NCBI GenBank assembly: GCA_036897625.1
Contig: JAYMTA010001226.1
Coordinates: 1-21,076 of the forward strand
Length of the DNA: 21,076 bases
DNA from: Pelargonium cotyledonis
Lineage: Eukaryota; Streptophyta; Magnoliopsida; Geraniales; Geraniaceae
Direction of reading: 5' to 3'
The notes below the pieces were generated by a model. That model was not told the origin of the DNA. It ran no database searches and saw only the letters and a program-made list of their open reading frames with translations. Positions 8,401-18,100 of this stretch are shown one piece after another. The translations under genes and the position numbers were made by a program. Position 1 is the stretch's first letter, and the number at the start of each line of letters is the position of its first letter.

Positions 8401-11400
8401 CACTGGTGTTGCAGCTTTAAGGAACTAGCTGCAAGCCGACCTTTGTCAGAATTAAGGACTGCTGAAGAAGCTGCTGCTGCTGCTGCAGCAGGTCCATGCC
8501 CAGAGGCTGGGGCCGAAGTAAATGAGGGAGAGGCTAATTCTGATTCTGTGGAACAATCTCTTACACCTGCAAGTGCTGGCGTATCCGAATCAGAGGAGTT
8601 GCAGAAGTATATCACCAGTCGAGAAGAGATGTACAGGAAAGCCAAAGAGTTTGATTCTAAGATCGTTGGTTTTGAAACAGCTATTAGAAGGCCTTACTTT
8701 CATGTGCGACCCCTCAATGTTTCTGAGCTTGAAAATTGGCATCATTATCTAGATTTCATGGAAAGGGAAGAAGACTTGAACAAGGTATCCAAGTTTGCTT
8801 ATTATATCTTCTTTTAGTATATGATGTTTTTAGTTCTTAGTTGTCCTTGTTATACACTGACTTACAGTTAAGTAATATCTGCTGTACCATAAGCTTTATT
8901 GGCTAAACCGTTGGATGAAGAAACATTTTAATGGGATATGAGACTAAAGCTTGGGCCTTCAATTTGGTTTCTGTAAGGCTAAGTACTTCAAACTCTTGTT
9001 TGTCAGTCGAGGTTCATGATGTGTTGTTTAGTCGCTTTCATTCTTTAAAAGTTCCAATGTTATGCATGCAGGTGTCTTCTTATGTTCTTAACCATCTATC
9101 TGTCAGGCAAGGAGGGTCCCTCTTCTCGTATTTGAGGGGCCCCTCTGTTCCGCTCACGGAGTATTTCTTATGCATATCTCCCTTTTTCTTTGTATTCAAT
9201 GTTCAAAAGTATTTTTGAGATATGTGTGGGTTAGTCTTTGATGTTGTTTCTTTTCCATCTAGGTGGTCAAGTTATATGAGAGATGCCTAATTGCATGTGC
9301 CAACTATCCTGAATACTGGATACGCTATGTCCTATGCATGGAAGCCTGCGGAAGTATGGATCTTGCTGATAATGCACTTGGTCGCGCTTCCCAAGTCTTT
9401 GTCAAGGTAGAAATTTTAAGCCGTGTTAGTTCAGTAGCTTTTAAGCCGTGTTAGTTCAGTAGCTAATTTTGTGGTTGAGTCAGCCACAAGTCAAGTAAGC
9501 TTTCAAGAGCTTGGTACTTAATTTAAAGTCTTCAGTATTGATATGACTTGGACTTTGCGAGACGCTGCCAACTGATTTCCATTAGGGTTCTCTTTTTTAT
9601 GAACGAAATACTTAAGACACGTTTCATGTCATGTTGATAAAGAAGTGTCTGTCCCTTCACAATAGTCCATATTGGACATCTATGATGCATATTTGTTCAT
9701 AATTAACCCTCTTCTAATATTTTTTGGTTTTATGGTTAACCATTTATGAACAGAGACAACCAGAGATTCATCTTTTTGCTGCTCGGTTTAAAGAAAAGAA
9801 TGGGGACATAGTTGGGGCTAGAGCTTCCTTTCAACTTTTACATACTGAGATTTCACCTGGGCTTCTTGAAGCAATTGTTAAGCATGCCAACATGGAGCGT
9901 AGACTGGTAAGATTTTGTATGTCAGTTGTCAATTATTCTTAATGTAATGCTAATAATGGCTTATATACTTATCATTTTTGTACTTGTGCAGGGGAAACTA
10001 GAAGACGCCTTTTCAATCTATGAACAGGCCATTGCAATTGAAAAAGAAAAGGAACATTCACAAGTATTATCGATGCTGTATGCTCAGTACTCTCGATTTA
10101 TTTACTTGGTAGGTTGGATTATTTAAATGTTTGTGATAGTTATCTTGCTTATAGATTGAGATTATTTCCCCAAAATTTTCTTCTTCTATATCTCGTTCTT
10201 TTTATGGTTAGACACTTCTTACTAATAGAGGTGGCAATTTTGACCCATACTTGTGGGCATCCATGTTTTGACCCTTATTTTTGCGGATTTGGTCCATCGG
10301 ATCACGTAAAACAGATTCGATTAATTTTTGGGTCAGGTTATGATCTGAAATGCAGATCGGGTTGGGCAACCCCCTCATTTTTTCGCAAACCACACCTCTT
10401 ATGGCTCGGGTCAGGTCAGGTCTTTTCAATCCAAATTCTAGAAACCTGACCTGAATCCCGAATTTTCAGCTCTACTTATTAATAACGCTGAAATGGAGAT
10501 TTCATGATTATGATTATTTAAATGTTCAACAGCTTGATATTTACCTGAAAATTTCCTTGTGATTCTTTTTTGAGTATGTAGCGGTGTGTATATGCTTGAT
10601 TTGCATTCAATTGATGACAGCACAGTATCCCAAGTTTATTTTATTTTGCCTTTGTTGTCTTAGGTTTCTGGGAATGTTGAGAAAGCGAGAGAAATACTTG
10701 TTGGAGCAACTGAGCATGTTCAATTGTCTAAACCTTTTCTTGAGGTCCTCTCTCAGCGTGCTTGTGCATGGAGTATACACTTCAAATGTCATGTTATTTA
10801 TTCTTTAGTAGTTATGTAATGCTCTTTTTCCAAATATTTGCAGGGCCTAATCCATCTAGAGTGTATTCAGTCACTTCCAAAGCGAATTGATTTCTTGGAT
10901 GCATTGGTGGAGAAGTTCATAGTCCCGAACCCAGACAACACCAATTCTGCAAGTACCGTTGAAAGGGAAGAACTATCTAGCATTTATTTGGAGGTAATTG
11001 TTTGCCATTTCCAAAACATTACTATCTCTGTTTCAGAATAAGTGACGTTTCAGGAAGCAGAAATTGTTCCAAAATAAGTATTATTCCCAAAATATACTAT
11101 CTATTACTTATTAATTCAAGCAGTAAATGAGTACACAAACAATTACATAAGGTAAATTAGGTCATTATGCGACTTATTAATTTGTCTGACTAAAAACTCT
11201 AGAACGACACTTGTTTATAAACTGATTTGAATACGTTTTCTTCATATTTCCCTTCAAGTCTCCTGAATACCTCGGTTTTGTAGTTTCTGGATACCTTTGG
11301 AGATTCTGAATCTGTCAAGAAGGCTGATGATCGACATTCCAAACTTTTCTTACGCAATAGGAGTACATCAGAATTTAGAAAGCGCCAGGCAGAAGATTTT

Positions 11401-12424
11401 CTAGCATCCGACAGATCAAAGATGGCAAGATCTTACTCCGGTGCCCCCTCACCTGCTCAGTCTCTGATGGGTGCGTACCCAAGTGCACAAACCCAGTGGC
11501 CAGCTGGTTATGCGGCACAGCCTCAAACTTGGCCGCAAGCTGCACAACCGCAAGTGCAGCAATGGACCCCTGGCTATACCCAGCAGGTGAGCCACTCGAT
11601 CTGAAAGTTCTTTAATTTTACTGTAATTTTGTTTATCTTTTGATTGTTTGCGCTAAGAGCACATTTATTTTTGTTGGTGTGTTGCTTCTTTCACTAGACC
11701 GCATATAGTGCGTATGGAGCCTATGGAGCAACTTACACTACTCCACAAGCGCCCGCGGCAGTGCCACAAAATGCGGCCTATGGTGCTTATCCTCCTACAT
11801 ATCCTGCTCAGGTACAATACTCTCTTTCATTCGTGTTGGGTAGTGCTGGCAATTTGGACCTCACCCACATTTTGGGTTTGTGTTGCATAAATAAACCTGA
11901 TAAATTTTTTGGTATAGTAGACATGCTGAACCCATATCTTGACCCGACATGTATTTCCTCCAAGTTAGTTCTGTTTAGGCCTTTTTAACCCGAAACCCAA
12001 ATTACCAACTCTAGTGTTGTGGCTTTGTTCCATTGACCTGTATTTGGAGTCTTGATACTCTTTACCAACTTTCTAGAGCTGGCAAATTAGGTTGTGGACT
12101 GGGTCCTGAACTAGTCGGGCCAAAATAGTCAGCATATTTATTGGCCCGGGCATGGATTATTGGGCTGGGCCGAAAGGCTCACATGTATATCGGGTGATTA
12201 TTTGCTGGCCCATGGCAGTGATGGCTCGTGGGCCGTGGCTTATTTTACTAGTTCTACTTTCTTCCTGTACTCTTCTCTAATTCTCGGTTTGTGATGCTCT
12301 GCAGACCTACCCGCAACAAAGTTACGTGCAACCAACAACACCAGCAGTTGCAGCAACAATGGCCCCAGCTCCGCAACCTGCCTCAGTTCCCCAAGCCGCT
12401 GCCTACTACGGGAGCTACTACTGA
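5430..12424 (+). CDS. PRP39: Pre-mRNA-processing factor 39, HAT-repeat U1 snRNP protein
   Basis: Thirteen coding exons: 5430-5823, 6258-6367, 6821-7050, 7686-7853, 8415-8784, 9263-9406, 9754-9906, 9992-10108, 10664-10744, 10844-10993, 11284-11586, 11698-11811 and 12305-12424. All join in frame to 817 residues, close to the roughly 820 of Arabidopsis PRP39a. Residues 1-131 are Ser/Thr/Ala-rich and acidic. Helical HAT (half-a-TPR) repeats run from about 137 to 670, with typical W..Y...E and VYERA motifs ([54 protein letters not shown]). A charged insert with seven Ala (320-326) splits them. The tail from about 690 is rich in Gln, Pro, Ala, Tyr and Trp and ends YYGSYY. PRP39 is a U1 snRNP-associated protein that helps 5' splice-site recognition, and Arabidopsis mutants flower late; this is family knowledge. 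The start at 5430 is the first in-frame ATG after the leader intron. The donor after 10744 (GTCCTC) is weak. Confidence 0.95.
9132..9145. repeat. Perfect 12-bp palindrome in a PRP39 intron
   Basis: GAGGGGCCCCTC at 9134-9145 is a perfect palindrome in the 478-nt intron 8785-9262, next to a second GC-rich patch (GGAGGGTCCCTC near 9111). The local composition differs from the T-rich intron around it. No function is evident. Confidence 0.4.
9414..9463 (+). repeat. Perfect 25-bp tandem duplication just inside a PRP39 intron
   Basis: Bases 9414-9438 are repeated exactly at 9439-9463 (core AAGCCGTGTTAGTTCAGTAG). The copies begin 8 bp past the exon end at 9406, with the donor GTAGAA intact. Identity of the two copies points to a recent slippage or repair event. 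The intron runs 9407-9753. Confidence 0.9.
10218..10482 (+). mobile_element. hAT-like MITE in PRP39 intron, with 8-bp target duplication
   Basis: The element is 10226-10474 (249 bp), in the intron 10109-10663. Its ends are TAGAGGTGGCAATTTTGACC on the left and, read inversely, TAGAGCTGAAAATTCGGG on the right. Flanking octamers CTTACTAA (10218-10225) and CTTATTAA (10475-10482) match at 7 of 8, the duplication length of hAT transposons. There is no coding capacity. Its interior shares the CGATTAATTTTTGGGT and CCACACCTCTT blocks with the copy at 18039. Confidence 0.85.
11022..11231. mobile_element. Probable Stowaway-like (Tc1/mariner) MITE in PRP39 intron
   Basis: The left end (CTATCTCTGTTTCAGAATAAG, then TGACGTTTCAG) resembles the CTCCCTCCGT...AATAAGTG terminus of plant Stowaway MITEs. 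The inverted right end (CAGTTTATAAACAAGTGTCG and on) matches it imperfectly. TA dinucleotides flank both ends (11020-11021 and 11232-11233). The interior is AT-rich. The element lies in the intron 10994-11283. Its exact limits are uncertain because both ends are diverged. Confidence 0.5.
11833..12021 (+). mobile_element. hAT-like MITE in the last PRP39 intron, with 8-bp target duplication
   Basis: The element is 11841-12013 (173 bp). It runs from TAGTGCTGGCAATTTGGACC to CCCAAATTACCAACTCTA, which are inverted repeats of each other. Octamers GTGTTGGG (11833-11840) and GTGTTGTG (12014-12021) match at 7 of 8. It shares TTGCATAAATAAACC with the copy at 18039 and has the same orientation. It starts 29 bp past the exon end at 11811. 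Confidence 0.85.
12074..12256 (+). mobile_element. Second hAT-like MITE in the last PRP39 intron, different interior
   Basis: The left end, TAGAGCTGGCAAATTAGG, is a good match to the family terminus. The proposed right end, read inversely (TAGAACTAGTAAAAT), matches it at 11 of 15. The interior is unlike the other copies: it is rich in GGGCC, GGGCTGGGCC and TGGCCC. Flanks share only CTTTC, so the target duplication is doubtful. It ends about 45 bp before the last coding exon, close to where a branch point would be expected. Confidence 0.55.
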
Positions 12425-12720
12425 ACCGGCAAATGTCATAGGTAATCAAATTTTGCAACCGGTAGTGTAGTAACCCTTATCCGTATTCCGAACTAGCTTA
12501 GGTTTTTGAACAAAGGGCACAATAGGATGAAAATAGCCAGCGACACGATTTATCAAGGTTGCAATTTGTAATTGTTCTATCCGTCTCTGATAGTGGCAAA
12601 TGCACGGGCGAGCTTTTCTCAATGAGGAAATATAGTTTTCTCCAATTCGGTTAATGTAATGCCTTGCCTGTACTTTGGCTTTTGGTAATTGTAGTTGTTA
12701 CATTGTAGTGTTAAGAGTTA
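12425..12720 (+). other. PRP39 3' untranslated region
   Basis: The region follows the TGA at 12422-12424. It is TG- and T-rich with TTGT and TGTAAT motifs near 12655-12700, typical of plant far- and near-upstream polyadenylation elements. No canonical AATAAA was seen close by, so the cleavage site is a guess. A possible donor (ATAG/GTAATC) at about 12440 hints at an optional 3'UTR intron but is not supported further. Confidence 0.45.
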
Positions 12721-13046
12721 TGGTAGTTACATACTTATGGTTCAGATGAGTTTTCTTTGGATTTTTTATGCTTTGTTAAGATCTATTTTGATATATGCTA
12801 TTTTGATATCTTTTGCGTATACAATTTTTCTGATTATTTATTTATTTATTTATTTTGAATATAAGTTTTTTGTTATGTGTGTTATGAATGTGTTGGATTT
12901 GAGATAATTTTAAATTCAAATTCTTTATGCATACAAATATTGGATTGGCTCGTATTTAAGATTTCAAATCCAAACATTCAAACGGCTAGCTATTATCATA
13001 TATGGTTGTATTCTAATTTGGTTTATTTATTTTATAATTTGTTTAT
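12721..13046. other. AT-rich intergenic spacer
   Basis: This is T-rich sequence with a short TTTA microsatellite-like tract near 12835-12855. I see no gene or mobile-element end here. It separates the 3' end of PRP39 from the MULE-type element. Confidence 0.5.
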
Positions 13047-13778
13047 AAATTTTATGGGTTAATTGGTCCTAGACCCTCCGAACTTACACCATTTTTTGGA
13101 GTTGGTCCTAGTGCTCGCCCTTGAGCGATCAAATGGTGGACGAGGTGAGAGCCACCACGCTACAACGGGGGGAGGATGTGCATTGAGTAGCACCTTGGCA
13201 TTGGCGGTACGAACTTTGGCAGTTTCGGCACCTCCTCTACTTCAGTACGAAGCTAATTCAATTTTTCTAATTCTCATTCAACACAGGCACACATCATTTT
13301 CTTTGCGGCTTTAATTTCTCGGCAAAAACATACGAATCGAAGCCAACTCTTCCACAACAACAATTCTTCGATTTTTCAGTCAAAAAGACCAATTCTGGGA
13401 TTGGGGATCAAATGCAGGCGTGTTTGATGGCAGAGACAACAGTTGTGTTTGTTGATGTCGTGGAGGTAGAACTCGCGACTCGATTGTGATTGTTGTTAGT
13501 GGTATAACACAGAGAACGGGAAATGGTTCATGGTATGGTGGTCTTTGGCGGCGAGGATGGTCAAGTAGGAGAGAAGGACAATGAGGAAGACCAATTTCTC
13601 TAAGAAGAAAGCTAACATGACAGAGAAAACCGGTTGAACATACTACAATAGGCAACTTGGACCAAAACTAGAAATACTGAAAGTTCAGGAACTGAAACTA
13701 ACAAAAACCCTAATTGAGGGTAAACTTCAAAAATAATGTAAGTTCATGAGGTGTTGGATCATTTAACCCAAATATTAT
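13047..13778. mobile_element. MULE-type non-autonomous DNA transposon between PRP39 and the G3BP-like gene
   Basis: The element is 13056-13769 (714 bp), flanked by 9-mers AAATTTTAT (13047-13055) and AAATATTAT (13770-13778) that match at 8 of 9. Its ends are inverted repeats of about 50 bp: GGGTTAATTGGTCC with GAACTTACACCATTTTT on the left, and GGGTTAAATGATCC with GAACTTACATTATTTTT read inversely on the right. The terminal GGGTTAA is shared with the element at 2540, so both belong to one superfamily. The interior is GC-richer, with CAACAACAATTCTTC and GATGTCGTGG-like coding-type blocks. A 91-codon open frame on the - strand (13380-13655) has no recognised domain. No transposase was seen. Confidence 0.78.
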
Positions 13779-14039
13779 GGTAAAAATCTCAAATTGATCA
13801 TTGAATTTAACCAATTCTCATTAAAATTTCATACATTATTGCTTCCTAAATTTGCAGAAAAAATTACAATCCACTGTTGTTTGATTCAGTTGCTATCTAC
13901 TCTGAAAAGTTTCAATAAATCATTCATGATTCTATTTTTCAAAAGAATCTATTTTGATAAAACAAAATAAAATTATAATTCTAAATCTGGTAACAAAAAA
14001 TAAAAAATAAAAAAAAGATATTAGTAAATTTTCTCTACA
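13779..14039. other. AT-rich intergenic spacer
   Basis: This is strongly A/T-rich sequence with poly-A-like runs near 13985-14015. I see no gene or repeat structure. Confidence 0.5.
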
Positions 14040-14116
14040 GTGACGTGAGAAGATACAGTACACATCACCACCAAACCGTACATAAATCTCAGCCGTTAAA
14101 ATTGCTTACTTTCCAT
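14040..14116 (+). repeat. Promoter duplication, segment A copy 1
   Basis: This segment matches 14699-14770: both read GTGAC...ACAGT-CAC-TCACCACC-AACCGTAC followed by TCTCAGCCGTTAAAA and ACTTTCCAT. CCGTTA is a MYB-type core. Copy 1 lies about 660 bp further upstream of the G3BP-like gene than copy 2. Confidence 0.8.
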
Positions 14117-14443
14117 TGGAATGTGAGACTTGTAGGGTGTAACTCGAAAATTGGTCGGAATGGGTAAATGTTGGGTGGGGTGTAAGTGTAAGGTGTCCGT
14201 GGGATCAGTCCAAACTGTCAACTCTAAGGCGGACTGAGAGGAAACTTTGGTATAGGTATGATGCTATGTTGCCCCAACTAAGTTGCAGGAGCGAAAGAGT
14301 TATCAAATTGTTTTGAAGTTGATTCTCTCCTAATTTTCACTCATAAGTGATGAAGTTTGTGGATGAGGTTTATCAAGTAAAGTCAATTATTAGGCAAGAA
14401 CCTCAACTTTTAAAGAAGTAGGACGAAGCTACTACTTCAGCCG
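14117..14443. other. Upstream region between the promoter repeats, no gene seen
   Basis: No exon-like structure is visible. The stretch around 14150-14240 is G/T-rich on the + strand (GGGTGGGGTGTAAGTGTAAGG). I could not match it to the corresponding interval of the second promoter copy. Confidence 0.4.
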
Positions 14444-14591
14444 TAGAACTGACAAATCGGGGTTCGGGTCATGTTTTCGAACTCTAACTTGAACTAGATA
14501 AGAATTACATGTTTGGCCGTAATTCAATTTCTAGACACAAGCTATGCTGTTTCGTGTGGATTTGTTCGAACCGGTCCAAAAATTTACTAGA
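14444..14591 (-). mobile_element. Probable degraded hAT-like MITE in the duplicated promoter region
   Basis: The left end, TAGAACTGACAAATCGGGGTT, matches the reverse-orientation terminus of the family. The right end, near GGTCCAAAAATTTACTAGA, is a loose match. Flanking octamers TTCAGCCG and TGAACCCG agree at 5 of 8 only. It lies inside the first promoter copy and may explain part of the longer spacing there. Confidence 0.38.
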
Positions 14592-14643
14592 TGAACCCGA
14601 CGCAAAAGTTGGTCAGAACCAAACAAGATCTAACACATGTTAT

Positions 14644-14680
14644 TCCTGATGTAAACGTAAAGCCTCTCTTTCTATTGTAC
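14644..14680 (+). repeat. Promoter duplication, segment B copy 1
   Basis: The 22 bases at 14648-14669 (GATGTAAACGTAAAG then CCTCTCT) are identical to 14947-14968. Both are preceded by TCCTGAT and followed by a T/C-rich tract with TTGTAC. Copy 1 sits immediately before segment A copy 2, so the order along the DNA is A-B-A-B. Confidence 0.85.
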
Positions 14681-14698
14681 CATTGTACTAGAAACTGA

Positions 14699-14981
14699 GT
14701 GACTGGTTACAGTTCACTTCACCACCGAACCGTACTTCAATCTCAGCCGTTAAAACTGCCCACTTTCCATAAACAACACCCTGATCTGATATCACCACAC
14801 TGATCACAAAATCACAGCGAATCTGACCAGAGTTGACCAAAGCGCGCGCGTGGACAACAAATTCCCACACTGATTTCCCAAAAGCACCTCAACTTTCCAC
14901 TATTTCCAAAACCCACCCCAACCCGATCGGACGGTCCTGATTTCACGATGTAAACGTAAAGCCTCTCTCTTCTCTTTGTAC
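14699..14981 (+). promoter_or_regulatory. Proximal promoter of the G3BP-like gene (second A...B unit)
   Basis: This unit contains segment A copy 2 (14699-14770) and segment B copy 2 (14935-14981). It also has TCAGCCGTTAAAA (MYB-type core), TTGACC near 14831 (TTGAC W-box core, WRKY-type) and a CGCGCGCG tract near 14842. No clear TATA box is seen. Transcription probably starts near 14990-15030, ahead of the CT-rich leader. Confidence 0.5.
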
Positions 14982-14999
14982 TCTGTTGAGCCTGCGCTG

Positions 15000-15198
15000 T
15001 TCACAGATCTATCTTAAAGCTTAAACCTTTCTTCTCCGTCTCGCTCTCTCGCTTTTTCTCTGGATAAACCCTAATTTTCTATCGCATTAGGGTTTTGAGA
15101 TTCGCGACTCTTCGTTTTGGATCTGCTATCGGAGGGTTCAATTCGGTTCTCGTTTCTGGGTGCATGCGTTTTTAGACACAGAGCTTTAGTTTCCGATA
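15000..15198 (+). promoter_or_regulatory. 5' leader of the G3BP-like gene with telo-boxes and a three-codon uORF
   Basis: A CT-rich tract at about 15028-15060 is followed by AAACCCTAA (15066-15074) and ATTAGGGTTTT (15086-15096), a telo-box pair common in plant genes of the translation machinery. An upstream ATG at 15164 opens the minimal frame Met-Arg-Phe-stop (15164-15175), which ends 23 nt before the main ATG. Such a short uORF allows some reinitiation but may lower or regulate translation. Confidence 0.6.
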
Positions 15199-18100
15199 AT
15201 GGCGACCTCGTACCCAGGAGCTGCTCAGGTGATTTGTCGTGTAGAAAGATGAGTTTTTTGTTAGGTTTTGTGTGGTTCGATTTGTGGTTACATGTGGGTT
15301 TTTTGTTTTTGTTTCAGGTTGGCTCCTACTTCGTTGGACAGTACTACCAGGTTCTTCAGCAGAATCCGGATTATGTTCATCAGTTCTACACTGAATCCAG
15401 CACCATGGTCCGCGTCGATGGCGATTCCAGCGAAACAGCCTCTGCTATGATGGTAATTTTTTTTGTTGTATCTATGTTTTCGGTGTGTTTTGAGTTTTGT
15501 AGGGTTGGTTTTGGTTCTTACTTTCATGTTGATGTTTGTTTGGCGAGTTCTTGTAAATCATTACTAAGTTGGTAGTGTCTTAAAAAGGTTTTTTTTTTTG
15601 GTTGAGCCACTTGTGCATCTCAAATTGTTTGGAATATGTAAGGATTTTTGTTATGTAATGCTTTTATCTTTGTGGTTAGTGATTTTTTGTTTTGGCTCTT
15701 GCATGATGCATCTATGTTTTTTTTTTTGTATTTTATATGTTTCTCAATTGGTAGTAGTGCATGCTAAAGTCTGATTATTGCTGCTGTTATAGTTAACTTG
15801 TGCTGCATTTGGTTGTTTTGTCGACTTTGACAATGTGATTGATAAGATAGGGCTCGATAAATAGGTTGCATTTCTGTGTCTAGTGCCTTAGAAATTTGAT
15901 TTCCTCTTGAGAAGTGTTGTGTTTGATTTAATACTTGCCAGTTGGAAGATTGATACTAAGTTTAAGTAGACTTTTTGACAGTAACATCATTTGCCACTTG
16001 CAAGGTTTCGAACTAGTAAGGTAGTAGTTGATTGTTTAAGTTCCTTAGGAGAGATTTGTACTCATATGAAGTATTGGATTGTGTATGTATATGATAGAAT
16101 CTTCTCCTATTGACTATACTAGATCAGAGAATTTGGGTTTTGGGTCAGATTTCAAAGGCCTATCCCGAAGTGCAATTTTTCCAAGGCAATCCTGGCCCTA
16201 AATTGGTCGGATATTTTTTTATATGACCCAAAACCACAAAAAAAAATTCAACCGGGTTTTTGGTTCCCCAACTCTGGTCCAAATTGCCAGCTCTGGACTT
16301 TGTTATGCTCAGTAGTCTGCTTGGAGTCGGGCATTGATGCATGTCTAATCAAATTTGATTCTAACTATGCTATTCTAATTTAACACCTGCTTGGATTTCT
16401 TGCCTTTTTGCTTGTTGTGATCTACTTATTACTATACTCATAATTGGTTTGTCATGTCTCGTAGAATTGTTTGTAACGACCATGCATTTGTTTCAACCTT
16501 TGATCCATTGGATTCCCATCTCTCTGAAGTTTGATTATTGTGTGCATTTTTGTTTTTTTTGGATACCCTTGATTGAAGGATATTTATGACTTCGTTCTGT
16601 TCTATCTCCGCAGCAAATTCATAACCTCATCTTGTCACTGAACTTCACTGCGATCGAGATCAAAACAATAAATTCCATTGACTCTTGGAACGGAGGTGTT
16701 TTGGTGATGGTTTCAGGTTCTGTTAAAACAAAGGACTTCATCGCTAGGAGGAAATTCGTACAGACTTTTTTTCTCGCTCCACAAGAGAAGGGTTTCTTTG
16801 TTCTGAATGACATCTTTCATTTTCTTGAGGATGAAGTTGTTTACCAGCCGCCTCCAGCTCCCGTGGCATCAGAAAACAAATTCGACACCCAACTGGATGT
16901 AGCTAGCCCTCATCCAGAACCCCCAGGTTTGAATTATGAAGACAAGTTTTAAATTACTGTTGTGTAAATCTGTAGTGGATTGATTCAAAAGTAGCATCAA
17001 ACTCATTGACTATCAAGAAATGTGGCTATGCCCAAATTTTTGGGTTAGACTCCTAATTCTGTTTCGCAAAAATTGCATTTTGATTCCGATATGAATGGCG
17101 ATTTTACAACCATGCTCGTGTGCACATGTTTTTCTTTTATTTTTTATTTATTATTTCCCGTTAGTCCTAGGGTCTAGTTTCTATGTATTATCTGATGGCT
17201 CAATTTGGATTATAGAATAAAATATTGTAATTTGTTGGTTTTAGCAGCTTCCAACTATGCTTTGGAGGAAGAGGCAAGGGAGTATGTTGACTCAGTTCAT
17301 CTAGAAGATGATCCTGTCGACAAGTATAGTCTCCCAGAGGAACAGCATTACAGCGTCTCAGAACAACAACACTACAATCTTCAAGAACACTACAGCGTTC
17401 CCGAACAACAGCAGCAATATGACTATGAAGAAGAAATTGTGGTGGAGGAAGCTCCTGCCGAGGATGTCTCTGTTCCTATTGAAAATGTGGTGAACACTGT
17501 ATACGACCCACCGGCTACCGTTGTGGAGGAACCCGTGGGAGAGCCTCCAAAGAAAACTTATGCTTCCATTGTATGTTGATTCTCATTCTAATACTTCTAG
17601 GCTTCTAGCTTTGGTTTGCTTGTGTTCATTAGATTTTGATTTTTTATAATTGTCGATGTATTTTTGCTCAAAGCATAATAGTTGCTAATTGATGATGATT
17701 TTCTGTTTTCTTTCTCTACCAAATTATAAACTTGGTAGTTGCGAGTTGCAAGAGGTCAGGCGGCACCATCCGTTACTACTCAATCATCTTCTCAGAAGAG
17801 CGCACCGTCTTATTCTGAGTGGGATTATCCACCACAACAGTCTACTACTCAACATTCAAATGTTGGTTTGTCATCCGTGCCTGAATCAGGAGTTGACACA
17901 ACAGAGGAAAGCTACTCATTTGAAGAAGGTGAAGGTCTGACTGAGTACCGTATTGTTGATTTACATTCCTAGTCTTAATTCCTGTGGACTGTATGATTGA
18001 CGCTCTAGGATCTGCTCGTGGATCCACTCTTATAGTAGTAGAGCTGGCAATTTGGACCCGTACCCTCTAGCACCTGAATTTCAACCAGCATTTTTGCAGG

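Noticed and set aside
10208-10623. Minus-strand open frames in a PRP39 intron
   Set aside because: They fall on the hAT-like MITE 10226-10474 and its flank and have no protein similarity that I recognise.
12074-12256. Site II-type promoter from the GGGCC-rich patch in the last PRP39 intron
   Set aside because: The patch lies between MITE-like ends and is better explained as element interior. No gene starts nearby on either strand.
13063-13655. Protein genes inside the second MULE-type element
   Set aside because: Short frames on both strands without transposase motifs (no DDE signature or zinc finger seen). Treated as transposon interior.
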